This document shows, piece after piece, positions 42,201-54,539 of a stretch of 64,000 nucleotides of DNA. The stretch's first letter is position 1. The number at the start of each line of letters is the position of its first letter. The DNA lies in the NCBI GenBank assembly GCA_965153455.1, contig OZ234496.1, positions 10,253,863 to 10,317,862 of the forward strand. Reading direction: 5' to 3'. This DNA is from Sphagnum compactum (taxonomy: Eukaryota; Bryophyta; Sphagnopsida; Sphagnales). A model generated the notes under the pieces. The model searched no databases. It had not been told where the DNA came from and saw nothing but the letters and a program-made list of their open reading frames with translations. The translations under genes were made by a program, and so were the position numbers.

Positions 42201-45200
42201 CCTTTTTGTAGAATAAATAGTTGGCATGAATCATCAGCACTTGCCTACTTTATTCTACAAATAATACATCACAGCATATGTGAACTTATAGTTGTTTTGT
42301 TTTACAAATAATACATCACAACACTTGTAAGTTGTCATTTATAGCAAAAAAGCTTTAGCAAATCAAGCTTTGATTATGTGGCTTCCAAGTTGTAGCTTGA
42401 GCTTGTATAATTTGCAAGCTACATAACCTCAACTTTAGTAAAATATGTTGCCATAGTAGAATGAGTCGTAATAACTTAAATATGCACTTTCTCAACATCT
42501 AAGATGTTGCCATGTACAATAGAAATTAACATTGAAATCCCACAATTTTCTTCAACCCCGCCAACATTGTTAACAAATTCAACCAAACATACATCTTTTT
42601 TTAAAACCATCACATTAGGCTTAGACCATTGACTTAACACCTAACTAAAACAATGCAATGCAAAAACAAAACAAGCTTACAAATTACAACTCGAATGTAT
42701 GTGCATGGAACCTTCAATCTTATAAATTGCAAATTGTTTTGAGAAAACAACAAAAAAACAAACATGACAAAGCAAAAAACTTGCAACAAAATCAAAGGAA
42801 ATTGAAGACTTACCTTGCAAAATCAATTCTCTTGAAAGTTAGAACAAAAAAATCAAGATTCTCAAAAGTTGAAAAATCAAAATCATTGAAAGTTGTTGCA
42901 AAAGCATTAGAAGAGCCAAACATGCATAAACATGATGCAAAGAATGCATAAATGCATAAACACAATGCAAAGAATGTAGAAATGAAAACACAATGAGAAA
43001 AATGAAGACAACAACACAAAAACCAAAAACCACAATGCATATAATTTTATTAAAAGAAACATAACATATTTAAAGTTGAAGACTCTCGAAATTCAAGGTA
43101 TTTCAAATATTGTCGAATGTTGCAAATGTGTTAACACTCTACCAATGAAAAAGTTTGTGACAAGGACAAAACACATTCAAATTTCACAATTGTTTAAAAA
43201 AAAGAATAAAAAGAAAAACCCTAAACCCTAATGCAAGCTCCATATATGAGCTTAAAGCCTAACTTATGCATATCCATAACCTTACTATCCATATCCAGGC
43301 CCTTAATGACATTAACATGTAAATATGAATACCAATATAATGCCTAACATGTAGATATACATTGTTACGAGTTATTGATTGAATGCCTTCTGCTAGAAGT
43401 GTATAATCCTGGATATTGAAACAAAGATAAATTTGGATATGGTTACATGCATATCTAACTACTAAGTAAATTCATATTCAAAATTTTCATATATCCAGCC
43501 CACACTGATATTTACACAAAGTTACTTTTGTCATGTGTCTTGAATGTCAAAATGATCCATGCAAAAAAATGGAACGCATCCTAAAAGCAATAATTTAAAT
43601 TTTGGACATGTCTACAAACATAGCAAAACAAAAATAACACGCCAAAAACTCAAATTGTTTATTACCATCTATCATTGGAAAATATCAATATTGCTAGATT
43701 GATAAATTATCATAAGATGTTGTCTTATTAAACACATGTGAATTGTGTTCTTTTTGCAACTTTGCAAATTTTAAGGTTATTTGATTTTGACAATTAGAAA
43801 ATGGGAATTGATTTATGTCAATTTGGATCATGTTGTCATGCATGATTAAATGTAAGTTTTACATGTTGTCATGCTTGATTAGATGTAAGTTCTACATTCT
43901 TTAATTTACATTGTTATTTTTGGGTGTTCTTGAAATTTTACGATGTTGCATTTACTTACATTGACTAATCACACATATTTGTATGGTTTGCAAAAATATA
44001 ATACGAAGATGTCAATAGTATGAGTTTACATCATTTGTGACTTGAATTTCTCAATATGGTATAAAAATGATAAATTTTAAGTAATTTTGTACCAATTGTT
44101 ATGTATTTGAATAAAACCTAATATTTTGCAAAAGGTCCTTATACACATCCCAAAATCAAAGTTTTTCAAAAGAACATGTCTCCCATACTCACATATGTGA
44201 TTTTTTTTGGAGGAACACATCCAAAGTAGGTGCTTTGTGTAAAAATAACACAAGTTATAGCCCATTGTAGGGAGTGTCTAGCTTATGTCCAGTTGTATTT
44301 ACATCATGTTTTTCTCCCAGACAAAATTGGAAATTGCGAAAGAAAATTTATTCAGATTTTAAAAAGAGAAATCATGATATTTTTATTTTAAGTTCCAGTA
44401 GAGAAAATATATAAAAGGACAATTAAATTTCTTTTACTTTCATATCTTGTTTAAAGCCAAAATCTGGCTAAATCTTTTTATGGATGGTCATCATTTTGAT
44501 TACACACATGTGAAGACAGGGGTTTCTTTACAACCTTGGAATTTTTTGGGTAATTTTAATGGTGGACCCAGCCACCGCCCTTTTGTGTAACTAGAGTGAA
44601 ACAGCAAGTGACTTGTGGGAGTGTAATTATAGACTTCGTCTCTTCCTTGTTTTTTTTCAAGGGTGAAGGCCATGCTTTCTTTTTCTTTAATAAATGTTTT
44701 TAGGCATTGTCTTTTACACTCGAGGGAGATTTTTTTTTGGGGGATTTTTTTTATCAACATATATTGTTGTGAAATTTGCAAAAAAGGATGTGATGATGGG
44801 CTTAGCATTTTGAGTGATTTTTGTTGTGTTTAATTCTCCATCAAATTCTTGCAACCTTGAAGTTGAGAGAAAAACAATAGTGAATGGTGTCTTAACTTGC
44901 CTCCATAACGGTGGCTGGAAAAAACAAGGGGTTTGAGTTTTGATCACTTTATTATGAAAAATTATCATACATGTGGGAGGTCCCACACTAGCTAATTTTG
45001 CAGAATTCTTCACATTTGCTGACCCCAATAGACCCTGATCTTGCACTTTCTGCAGCTGTTATCCTAGAAGTTGAAAGTAAAAGATTCAGACTAAAGTTGC
45101 CAGAGCTGTCTTAGTCCAAGTACTTGTGCGTCAAAATGCTAACAAAGGACTTATAGGCTGGTGAATGGTTATCCTTGAGTTGCACTCCTATGACCCTTCA
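42200..45200. other. Gene-poor stretch, probably partly hAT flank
   Basis: 42.2-43.45 kb is likely the 5' non-coding end of the inverted hAT relic. The rest shows only short frames. 'aaaccctaaaccctaatg' near 43,217 is a two-unit telomere-box-like word, too short to be a telomeric tract. Confidence 0.4.
44437..44512 (+). repeat. Dispersed palindrome-core repeat, copy 3
   Basis: 'ttttactttcatatcttgtt' is followed by 'aaagccaaaatctggctaaa' and 'tatggatggtcatcattttg'. The order matches the copies at 9,309, 32,318 and 60,592. Confidence 0.55.
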
Positions 45201-45208
45201 TCTGTGGT

Positions 45209-45281
45209 GGTACCCTCCCTCCGGGTACCCTTCCCTCATTTGAGTCAGGAAAGCTTGTAACCAGAAAAAGGGAGGGTACCC
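45209..45281. repeat. Inverted repeat GGTACCCTCCC / GGGAGGGTACC
   Basis: An 11-bp perfect inverted pair flanks about 50 bp that also holds a second GGGTACCC. It could form a cruciform or mark the ends of a tiny element. Confidence 0.55.
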
Positions 45282-45857
45282 AAACCTTTGAGAACAATTG
45301 AGATGCGCTCTACTTTGTGTTATATTACAGAAATTGACTCTGAAATGTCACTCTAATCCAAACAACCCAAACAAGAAAAAACCATCGGAATGAACTACAC
45401 ACACTTTTTGTTATATCATCACGCATGTTTCTATTTCAATATGATTTTTGGGTACTTGCACTAGAGGCGCAAAAAATGTTGGACCCCAAATTAGAACTGT
45501 CAGTTCTCTGACCCGTTCCAGTACAAAGACCTTAAATCAGCAAAGGGGTCCTTATTGCAAGTAGTACAAAAGTACAGCTGCTCCTTTTTTCATATCTGTC
45601 CTTGGCCTGATGCATCAAGAAAGATGGATACTGCCTATACACACTTTGGGCCCTGTTCTGCACATTTTTGGCCAGTAATGAACACTAGGCCAGAAAAGAT
45701 TACAGCCCAACAACATTCTCTGGTGGAGAACGGGGTTTTGCTGCCAGGGTTTGCTATTCACAGGGTCTTTGGAGCACGAGTGGCGATGCCAATGCTGGCG
45801 GCAACTTGGCTGGTAGTATTATCACTGTTTTTTTGTGCTCAGTAGTTAGCGTCATGT

Positions 45858-46062
45858 AAAAAGAGGAGAGAGAAAGTTAGGTAAAGAAGGACAAAGAAAG
45901 AGAAAGATGAAAAATTTATATTGGGGGCACTCAAGAAAAAGGAAAGAGGGATTCCACATAAAAAGAGGAAAGAGAGAGTAAGACAAAGAAGAATAAAGAA
46001 AGACAAAGACAAAAAATTTGTGGTGGGGGCACTCAAGAAAAAGGAAAGAGGGGTTTTAGGAC
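45858..46062. repeat. Tandem duplication of about 102 bp, purine-rich
   Basis: Two units each contain 'gagagagaaagt' or 'gagagagagtaa', and 'gggggcactcaagaaaaagg'. The second starts near 45,960. The strand bias (almost all purine on plus) creates a Phe/Ser/Leu-rich frame on the other strand. Confidence 0.8.
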
Positions 46063-46431
46063 CCATGTTTGATTTCAATTTTCATTAGAAGCGGATTGGT
46101 TGTAAGTTTAGTTGTGGTTCCAATAGGACTAGTTGTAAGTTTAGTTTCTAGATTTTGGGGGCACAGAAGGACATATGAAAGCAATCACTTCCTAAGACAA
46201 AGGAGGAGGATGATGACAACGATACCAGCATCAATACGCAACCAAACAATGAAGGTGACAAGGTCAAGGGAGGGTGGGTTTTGTGTAACTTTCTTTTTTT
46301 GGGTTTTGTTTTGTGATGGGTCCTTTTTTTTCTCCCCTTTTACGTTTCTATCAAGCCCAGAAAGTTTTCTTTTATATCTAAGATTCTAGTTATTACTTAC
46401 AAATTAAGCACAATAGAAAGTTTCTACCACA

Positions 46432-46456
46432 AAGACCGTGATTTTGCCACGGTCTT
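46432..46456. repeat. Perfect 9-bp hairpin
   Basis: AAGACCGTG, a 7-nt loop ATTTTGC, then CACGGTCTT. It lies in gene-poor DNA with no U-run typical of a defined RNA terminator. Confidence 0.6.
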
Positions 46457-47424
46457 AGTTTTTCTTGGTTTTTGTCATAGTCCTAAAAAAATAGCAAAGG
46501 AAACAAAAGAAAAAGAAATCAAAGAGTGTGTTGTAAGTTTGAACATGTGAATACATAATGGCTAGTTATTGACCAATCATTTGTTTTTTAGGGCTTTCTT
46601 TTGAGCAAAGGATTGAATCAAAGGTGTTTTTATATTATTGAAGTTGGGTGTTACTTTAGTTGGGTAGTTCAAAAAATAGAAAACTGAAAGTTTTTAAGCC
46701 CTTAATCTTTGCAAAATAGTTTTCAAAAGTGTATAGGTTGTGTCAAACATAGTAAAGTAAGGATGATGGTGTTTAAAGTCATGGCAAAGTTAGGGTTAAA
46801 CTATCCTTTGAAATAAAACTTGCTTGTTTTCACGGTTTTTAAAAATTTTCATCTTGATCTACCTAGTTTTGTGTGGTTGGTTTTATAGGTTTAAGATTGT
46901 TGAGTTGAAATAATCAATCTTTAGAAAGTGGGGCTATTTGCAATTGCGTTCCAAATAAACCTCTTTCATTATGGGCACAAAACATCCCATGTCCCCTAGT
47001 TTATCATGTCTCATTGAACCTTGTAGTTCACATCGCCCATTTGTCCTTTCACACACCACCATAGCCTCATTCTCCACTACCTTTCCTATGCAAATCACGC
47101 ACCACCCACCAACCCCCAGCCATTCGTGTAAATGTGAAGCCCCAACACAACATTTTCTTAATCCCTTTAAACAATGCACATGTAAGACCTTTTCCCTTTC
47201 CATTATGTTAACCCCTATAGTTGTCCATGATTAAACCCCTTAACTTACCCCCACCCTCCCAACACACGTACAACCTCCATTTAGAACCTTTTGTCCCACT
47301 TGTGGGCGTCAATTTACTCTTCGAAGGTTAACTCGTCACTAGCATTCCTATCAGACATCAAATCCATCTAATTTAAACCTACATGACCATCCTGACCCAA
47401 TACCCTCCCTTATTCCCAACTCAC

Positions 47425-47895
47425 CTACATCAGTATGGGATTGGGTTTTGACATTAGATGTCTTTGGGTTTTTCCATCTTGGTTTTTGCCATCCTCAATT
47501 ATACAATCGCATCCATATTGTTCTCTAGCGTGATGTACAAGTGGCATTTTGTTTTCCACTGGATAAATTAACATAAAACCCTTGTGATGTGGTTGTTTGG
47601 CATTTATTCCTTTTGTTACCCTTATGGTGTCTTGCTCTACCCCCTCATGGAGCGCCAACATGGCATAGGGAAACGTGAATCTAATTCAATCATTTTCTAG
47701 CAGGTAATTGGGAAAACATGTGAAAAGAATTTTGTTTATGGGCCCAAGCTCTAATGGTAAGTTTGAATTTAATGTTTCCTCCCCAACATGAGCTTCTAGT
47801 TCATAAACACATTTTCCATAATTTAATTCTTGGACATGCAAAAGAATATTCTTGAGCAACTCGTGCTCTGGCACCATTATCTTTTGCACCCACAT
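47425..47895 (-). pseudogene. Broken coding-like region of unknown family
   Basis: On the minus strand an open stretch 'MWVQKIMVPEHELLKNILLH...FPNYLLEND' (47,895-47,686) is closed by a single TGA. The same frame then continues as 'FPYAMLALHEGVEQDTIRVT...PLVHHAREQYG' (to 47,425). About 155 codons interrupted once, with a protein-like mix of residues, suggest a decayed gene or transposon protein. I do not recognise it. Other minus-strand frames at 48,737-48,970 and 49,019-49,204 may belong to the same remnant. Confidence 0.3.
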
Positions 47896-49817
47896 CGTAT
47901 GACACCACTTCGACTCTATTTTTTTACATCTTCAATCTGATGGCTTCCTCTCACTTTTCCTAAAAGACTTCAAACCAGACCAAAACCTTAAACTTTCATT
48001 TGATTCTTTCAAATTGGCATTCCAACACATGCTGCATTTATCTACAAATAGTTTTTCTAGGATAATTTTTAAACACCTTTGAAATTGTTTTCACTCGGAA
48101 GATTCTACAAGTTGATTTTCACAAGGCTTATAGTTCGACTATTTTTCTTAGTTGTTATGGGAGTAGACAAATTACATAGTTTTTGAGACTTACAAGGCGT
48201 TATGGATAGGAATAGGCCATTAGACAATTGGGGGTTTGAATTTTGAATTCTTGTTGAGTTTTGTTTTGTTGTTCATGTTGATGGTGACTTGTGGAATGCC
48301 TAAAAGTGAAAGTTTTGGGAAAGTGGAGGACATTTGTAGAGACACAGTTTTGAAGTAAAAATAGAGATGTAGGTATTTTGTAGAAAAACTATAGATTCTA
48401 ATATTGAGTATTATAAATTTGATTTAGTATTTGATTAAACTTTAATAAAACATGGACTTTTGCTGTAATTTTGTTGAAATTACTAGTAAACAAGGAAGTA
48501 CAAACTTCTCCATCGATTTCCATATTCAATTTGATGTGTGAATCATTTGTGGTATAAAAAAATCATGAAAATGAGTTTTTATTTTGTTTGTAGTTTTGAC
48601 ATTGTATTTTGGATTACAGATTTTGGTTATTAGAGATAATCATGAATCTAGTTTATTGAGGAACTACATATAGATGTGTGTTTAGAATAAGTGTAGAGTT
48701 GTGAATGAGTGTATAGTTTGTAATGCAAATCTGTTGTTACAGTAAGTGTGGAGTAGTTATGGAGGAATTAAATCCACATCTACCACCATCCTTTCGATTA
48801 TCCTCCCCATCCTTCTCCACAATAGTCCAAATGCGACTTGGATTACCACATTTTTCGATTGCACGTATCCTTCGATGTGTCTGCACACATCCCATCAATG
48901 CTATAGGTGTCCACTTTTTACATTGTGCCCATGGCAATGCTTGCACAACCCGAAAAATTATTGCCTTCAAAGCAGCTCAAGCCAAAAAAAAGAGCTATTG
49001 CAATTGACACCCCACTAATCATTTCTTGCTTTCAACACTTGAAGTGTTTGGATGTTTAGACAAACAAGCTGATGTGTTCTTACATGATTGTGCCAATGCC
49101 ATGTGGAACTTCAAAGGGCCAAAGGGCCCTCCTATCTTTGTCTTGGTTACTTTTCTCCATAAAAAAATCTCAATTACATTATAAACGATGCAAGCATCCT
49201 CCATCTTAAGTTGGGCAATAGCGGTAGGTTTAACTACTTCTCGACTTCCACGCCTTCAATATGCACTCCCCATCACCACAGCTGACCTCCTACAAGCGAT
49301 TGGTTGAGATTTTGACATCTAGTTTCTGTTTGTTTCAGGTCCTGTAATTTAATCATTTAAATTTTTTTTTCCCCCTTGTACACTTTCTAGATCTGCGGTG
49401 TGTTTATTAATAAAATTTTGCAGGGTTAACACAAAAACATGCATAACACAGACCCAAATTGTGTTTGGGCAGCACCAAGATGTGTCTGGGCACCACTACA
49501 CACATATTCGTTAAGCAAATGGGCAGTTAAGGAAAACAAAGTCAATACTTCTGTACTGCTTGCAATATGGACCCTTTGCTGATTTAACGTCTTCTCATTT
49601 GACATATGGTTCTAGAGTATCTAGATCAAAGGTTCAGAAAATTCTTATTCTGGTTACCTGTGGGCCTTCCTTATCAATTTCAAACAGAAGGTTTCTTGGC
49701 TCATGCCTAGAACACAACCCCACCACAAGTAGTTGCTACCTCACCCTGCGTCATATAACTGTAGTCCAGATGTGAATGATTGAACTATAGTTTGTTTTGG
49801 CATGCAGATTCTCATAA

Positions 49818-49905
49818 GAAGAGTTTCGTCTCCGACGGTATACGACAGAGGAATACGTTTGGGTCTCCGACGGTATATGACAGACGTTTGGGTCTCCGAC
49901 ACTAC
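49818..49905. repeat. Short tandem motif 'ctccgacggtat...gacag'
   Basis: 'tctccgacggtata(c/t)gacag' occurs twice about 48 bp apart, and a third partial copy reads 'gggtctccgacactacc'. Words built on 'cgacggt' reappear near 55,180 and 60,280. Confidence 0.6.
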
Positions 49906-50104
49906 CAAGGGATGTATACTAGAAAAAGGTCAGAAGAAAAAGGTAGAAACTCTTTTGAAACCTTTTTGTTGTGTTGGTGAAATTTTGCCAGATAAAGAAA
50001 GTTGGGACTTGTTGAGACTACCAGTGGGTGTGGGTCTCCCCAAGTAGGACAGTGCTCATTTGGTGGTGGGTTAAGTTCGAGGGGGAAGGCTTTACTGGAA
50101 TATG

Positions 50105-50340
50105 GGGGGCTATGCGAGGTGGAGCGAAGCATGGCGCAAATCTGGTAGTGCCCTTCACACTAGGGCTTTAGTGCACATAAAAATGGCAGAGAAATGGGGC
50201 AACAAATGTAGTGGGGAGCTAAGCGGGCATTACGTAAAATGTAAAGCCCGCTGGGAACATTTGCGAGCTTTACAAAAGCGGAATGCCCACCATTCCTGCC
50301 CTGGCAAACATTTGCTTTGTAATGCGCCATTCAACTAGGC
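50105..50340 (+). pseudogene. Possible Myb/SANT-like DNA-binding remnant
   Basis: The frame reads '...MAEKWGNKCSGELSGHY' then 'VKCKARWEHLRALQK'. This faintly resembles the helix-turn-helix of trihelix/Myb-SANT domains found in plant genes and in Harbinger-type transposons. There is no in-frame partner domain nearby. The call is weak and based on recall. Confidence 0.2.
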
Positions 50341-51650
50341 TATAACACTGGGGAAAATCCCTGAGGTCTTTATAAGTAACTAGCATCTTCCCATTTTGTA
50401 CTAGAGAGTGAGCCTGCTAGGCCCCAATATGGCCTTTAGCATGCCCATAGGCTCACCCAAGGAACTTGCCAACAGACTTGCCAGCCCGCTCTTGCATTAA
50501 AGGCAGGATATCCTGAAAAAACATGCGTTTAAAATTTTTTTGGGCCAAATCTGCCACAGTAGCTGGCTGCTTCTGCATAAGTTGCACATTTCCATGAGTG
50601 CCCGCTGGCCTATTACTTTCCCAATCCAAATAGTTGGGATTTATATGCAAAAGGTTCCCAAACCCACTCATGATCTGAGTGGGTTCGCACAGAACCAATC
50701 CCTACTCCCCTCCCCCCCTCGGGAAGACATGGAAACTAGCCACACCTGACGTTAATGAGAGGGAGAATGAGCACTTTTGTGTATAACTTACTGAACATGG
50801 CTTTTTGGTTTAGCCTTTGCAAACCACAATGCCTGCCGAGGGATCGTATGCCTGCCTTCCAAACTTTACACTTCTGAGAATCTCTCCAAGAGGCTTGAGT
50901 GTTTTGGGTGCGAGGATCCATGGGTGTCACTTATGGAGGAATGGCCGCTATTTCGACTAGGGACGTAGGATAGTCTCAGTGTCGAATAGGTCGATCGATG
51001 TTCCATAAAGGGCCCTTCTTCCCCTGTTCTGTATCGCACAGTTGTTGGTCATTGAGAAGAAGAGCAAGCAGAGATGGTATCTTGAAGCAGCATCGTTGTA
51101 GCGTTCAGGAGCTGTTCGCATATTTTTCAAGGCTTTGCTGTTTAATCTCTCATGGTTTTCTGGACACCCTTTTGCGCTCTAGGTACTAGCTCTCCAACAC
51201 CAGCTCCAGTCTCCGGAGCGACAGAGATGGATTTTTTGCAGCAGTGAATTTTGGTGCAGCTTGTACTGGTGTTTTCGCTTCTAGAGGCGACAAAAAATGA
51301 GACAACACTTGGATCCATGTTTCTTCCTACGAGGACCACCTGATCGTGGCAGACCCGAGTGCATCCTGTGCTGTTGTTCTTGCTGAGGAGCGCAAAGGGT
51401 CATAGCTGAGGCGCTTGACAAGAGTGTGGGTGAGCCGCGGCAAAGGAGTAGCGATTTGAGGATGGGAGAGAAGGAGAGACAAGAGGTTAAAGTGGGGGAA
51501 GGTGATGTTGCGAAAATGAGTGCGATGTTAAGGTGAGAGAAGAGTGCAAGCACGAGGCAGAGGAAGGGTGAGCGATCGAAGGCGGAGTAGGGTTTTTCAG
51601 GAAACATTTGTAGAAGTTTTGATTGCACAGCATATATTCTTCACTCGCAC

Positions 51651-51887
51651 ATGATCATTTCTCAGCTTCACTTAGAGCAAATCGAAGTATTTCACGGACA
51701 GTTTCTGTCTGTAGTTTTGCAAGGCCATTGTGTTTCTGGTCACTTAAGATGCCAGACGTTCATTTTTGTAGCAAGTCTTTCCCCTGCACCTATTGCGGTG
51801 TTGGTTTTGAGGATCCTCCTCTTTATCCGGATAGAGAGAAGAAAAGAGCCAAACAAGCGACAGAACAGAGGGAACAGCGAAAATTGA
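51651..51887 (+). CDS. Overlapping upstream ORF in the AP2-2 leader
   Basis: An ATG at 51,651 opens 78 codons that run past the AP2-2 start codon (51,749) in another frame and end at 51,887. If it lies in the transcript it would reduce AP2-2 translation. The matching position in AP2-1 reads ACG, so the feature is specific to this paralog. The peptide itself is probably meaningless. Confidence 0.3.
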   Translation: MIISQLHLEQIEVFHGQFLSVVLQGHCVSGHLRCQTFIFVASLSPAPIAVLVLRILLFIRIERRKEPNKRQNRGNSEN

Positions 51888-52681
51888 GAGAGAGGACACA
51901 AATTCGAGCTGGTAGCAGAACACTAGGGTTAGAGGAGGAGCAGCTACAGTTTTCCAACCATACTGCTGCCACAGCTCGCGGATTATCATTACAATGTTCC
52001 AATTTCAGCAAGGATCAAGACGGTCCCGACACTCCTTTGGAAAGAGGAGACTCGTCCACCTCGTCATGGCAAGGTTTCAGTTTCAGGCCTGATCAGGGTA
52101 AATGGGTTGCGGAGATTCGCCCTCCACATCCAGTGTGGATGAAGAACGCATATAAAATTGGCCTAGGCTCGTATCCCACAAAAGAAGCTGCTGCCAGGGC
52201 TTATGACGTAGGAATCTACTACACCGGCAAATCTGTATCTGTTGCTTTCAACATTTCGTCTCCTGCTGCCTTCCTACCAGTCTTCCCCGATAATCTGTCT
52301 TTCGACAAACTTGAGCATGTTGGAGCGATCAGAAAGTTTGTGCGAAAAGAGGCTCAGGATTTTGTGGCATTGAATGAGAAAGCTAAGGCACCATCCCAAC
52401 AGGTTTCTTCACTGCTGGAAAAGGATGGGGATATGTCCCTCGAAGGGATTGTCTCTCCTCCATCGTCTATGGGATCCAAGCTGCCCATGGAGGATGACAA
52501 TGAAGAGCTGCTTCAAGAAAATTGCGAACTCCTCACAACAGCCGCTCCTTTCTTCTCATGGGAGCGGTCTTTGAGTAATGAAGCCCAGGTATCTGCATCA
52601 GAAGAGGATGAATGGGTGGAGAGTGTATTGAACTTATCTCCAGATCTTGATGATTTTGATCTTCGGGGACTGCATGAATGA
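51749..52681 (+). CDS. AP2/ERF-type DNA-binding protein AP2-2
   Basis: Putative nuclear transcription factor of 310 codons, single exon, inverted paralog of AP2-1. The chosen start is the ATG of 'MPDVHFC', aligned with AP2-1. The frame is open upstream without an ATG. The N-terminal Cys pair 'SFPCTYCGVG' (about 10-19) is followed by a Lys/Arg/Glu stretch 'KKRAKQATEQREQRKLRE' (31-48). The AP2 domain spans about 107-170: 'WQGFSFRPDQGKWVAEIRP', then 'YKIGLGSYPTKEAAARAYDV' and 'YYTGKSVSVAFN'. It lacks the extra residues of AP2-1 and is the more canonical copy. The post-domain segment reads 'LSFDKLEHVGAIRKFVRKEA'. The acidic tail 'LNLSPDLDDFDLRGLHE' has alternating Leu as in EAR-like repression or acidic activation motifs, undecided. 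A 78-codon ORF overlaps its start. Confidence 0.9.
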   Translation: MPDVHFCSKSFPCTYCGVGFEDPPLYPDREKKRAKQATEQREQRKLRERTQIRAGSRTLGLEEEQLQFSNHTAATARGLSLQCSNFSKDQDGPDTPLERGDSSTSSWQGFSFRPDQGKWVAEIRPPHPVWMKNAYKIGLGSYPTKEAAARAYDVGIYYTGKSVSVAFNISSPAAFLPVFPDNLSFDKLEHVGAIRKFVRKEAQDFVALNEKAKAPSQQVSSLLEKDGDMSLEGIVSPPSSMGSKLPMEDDNEELLQENCELLTTAAPFFSWERSLSNEAQVSASEEDEWVESVLNLSPDLDDFDLRGLHE

Positions 52682-54539
52682 AGAAGGTCAGTTCATGATT
52701 CCTGAATCCATTCATGTGACTCTATGTGTCTTACTCCCAACTATGGCTGAAAATGACTTGGGTATGGCTGAGTTGCTGTAGACAACCCTTGGAAGGTGGC
52801 AGGGATATCTAGGTACTGATCATCATCATTGTCATTATGAAGGACAAGGCCTGGAACAGGGAAATAGTGGCAACTGAGGTTATTGCAACTGTGATGTGCG
52901 CAATTGGGGCATGCCCTTTCCTGCACCACTTTTCTACACCTTTGCACAATCTCTCTAGTATCTCAAAGTTAGATGTAAATCCCGTTACTTGGTGAATTGT
53001 GTCGTGGAGATTGTAACTGATTTTTCTCTTTGACTGTGGATTGTAATAGGTGCCTGAGGTGGCTTTCAAGCAACAGCCACCAACTGAGTCATGTGCATCT
53101 ACAAAACACAACATGTATATCACCCACTGTCTTGCATCTGAGGTCCCACAAGCAGGTCTGGAAGGATTTTCTCAGTTCTGTAAGATCTTCAAACCTGAAA
53201 CTTGCTGTAACTTGTACATATCTCTACTGAATCAAGGACATCTGGGCTCTGTTGTAACATAACTATGATTGGACACATCACCCAACTCACACAGGTGTGT
53301 CCAGAAGTAGATCAACATCACAACGTGATTTGAGCTCAAGGTTCAATCTTTCACAGAATTTAGTTTGCACTGTATCTTCCATATGGTTGCTAAGAAAAAA
53401 TGGCATCAGGGCTGCTTTTTGGTGCACGATGGGGGATGGAATATGGATGATAACTTTCCTCACCAACCATATCCATGTTTTTATGTCTTGAAGGGACTGC
53501 CAGTTGAAGGAATTATAGAACCTCCAGAGATTTTGCCAAACTCTTGTTCTTTTTGAAGATGTAGTGCTTTCCAAATCTTAGTGGCTATGTATTTAGCAGT
53601 AGCTCCGGGCTGCAAACTCATGTTACTATGAGATTTTTGACACTATCAGACATATTTTAATGTGCTTTTATTCTCTTCTGTAACTGGTCTGCTGGGTAGA
53701 AACTGATAGTTTCCTCAGAACTTGATCTCTCAATTAGTGACAAGCTCGACATCTGCAAATGTTAAGACTGATGGTTGGTTATGTTGGAAGTTCACAGTGT
53801 CTTCCACTCACTTTGCAGTTACAGTATGTTTCTTGCATCTCTTGTCTTTTAGTCTCATGGAAGATCTTGCTTAGACAGCAGCAATGCATGGAATGCTCAT
53901 GTCTTGATTACCTTGCTGGATGTTCATTTTGTTTGTGGATCCAGTTGTGATACACCAGAGTCTAATAACCGTATGTCGCATGACTCATGCAAGCCCCTTG
54001 GGAGGCTTGTAAGATGGACTCTCCCGTATTGTATCAAACCTCAGTTTGTCTGTTGGCAGTCCTGTCCATTATGGGAGGAGGACTATCATGCTATCTATCA
54101 AGCCAACTTTGTCCTGGATCTATTTATTACATAAATTGAGGATCTTTAAACATGTCTCCCTCTGTTTGTCCATGATCTTCATGTGTAAATTTTGGATTTG
54201 TGAATGGGAAGGATGATAAAGGGACCTATCAATGCTATTACCCTATTATTGCACACCAATTCCCCCATTACTGCACAATGTTATTCCCTCTCCCTGCACA
54301 CAAAGACCTTACTGTCACACACTGTTGTTTCCTAGCATTCTTACAGGAGGGCATTTGGGGTTCTTGTAAATGAAAGAGCAATCTTGGGTATGATGTGTGC
54401 AATGGTATGGTCTTGTGTGCATGCTGGTATGCAGCAATAGGGTTTTTTCTGTGTAATGAGGTGCGCAACGATGGGGTAAACAGAAAATGGTGAACTCAAA
54501 TTACATCCATTAGTTGTAGGCCACAAAGTTTTGCCTACT

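Larger units (their letters stand above)
51630..54212 (+). repeat. Inverted duplication, arm B (carries AP2-2)
   Basis: This is the counterpart of 36,772-39,440. The homology starts in the leader ('tcttcactcgcacatgatca', here with an ATG absent from arm A) and runs through the gene and 1.5 kb of 3' flank to 'tggatttgtgaatgggaagg'. The arms are about 12.2 kb apart and clearly diverged, so the event is not recent. Confidence 0.85.

Noticed and set aside
43210-43235. Telomere-like 'aaaccctaaaccctaa'
   Set aside because: Only two units. It is a telo-box-like word, common in plant non-coding DNA.
45555-45845. 96-codon plus-strand frame
   Set aside because: No motif, no supporting context, and it ends beside a purine-rich tandem duplication.
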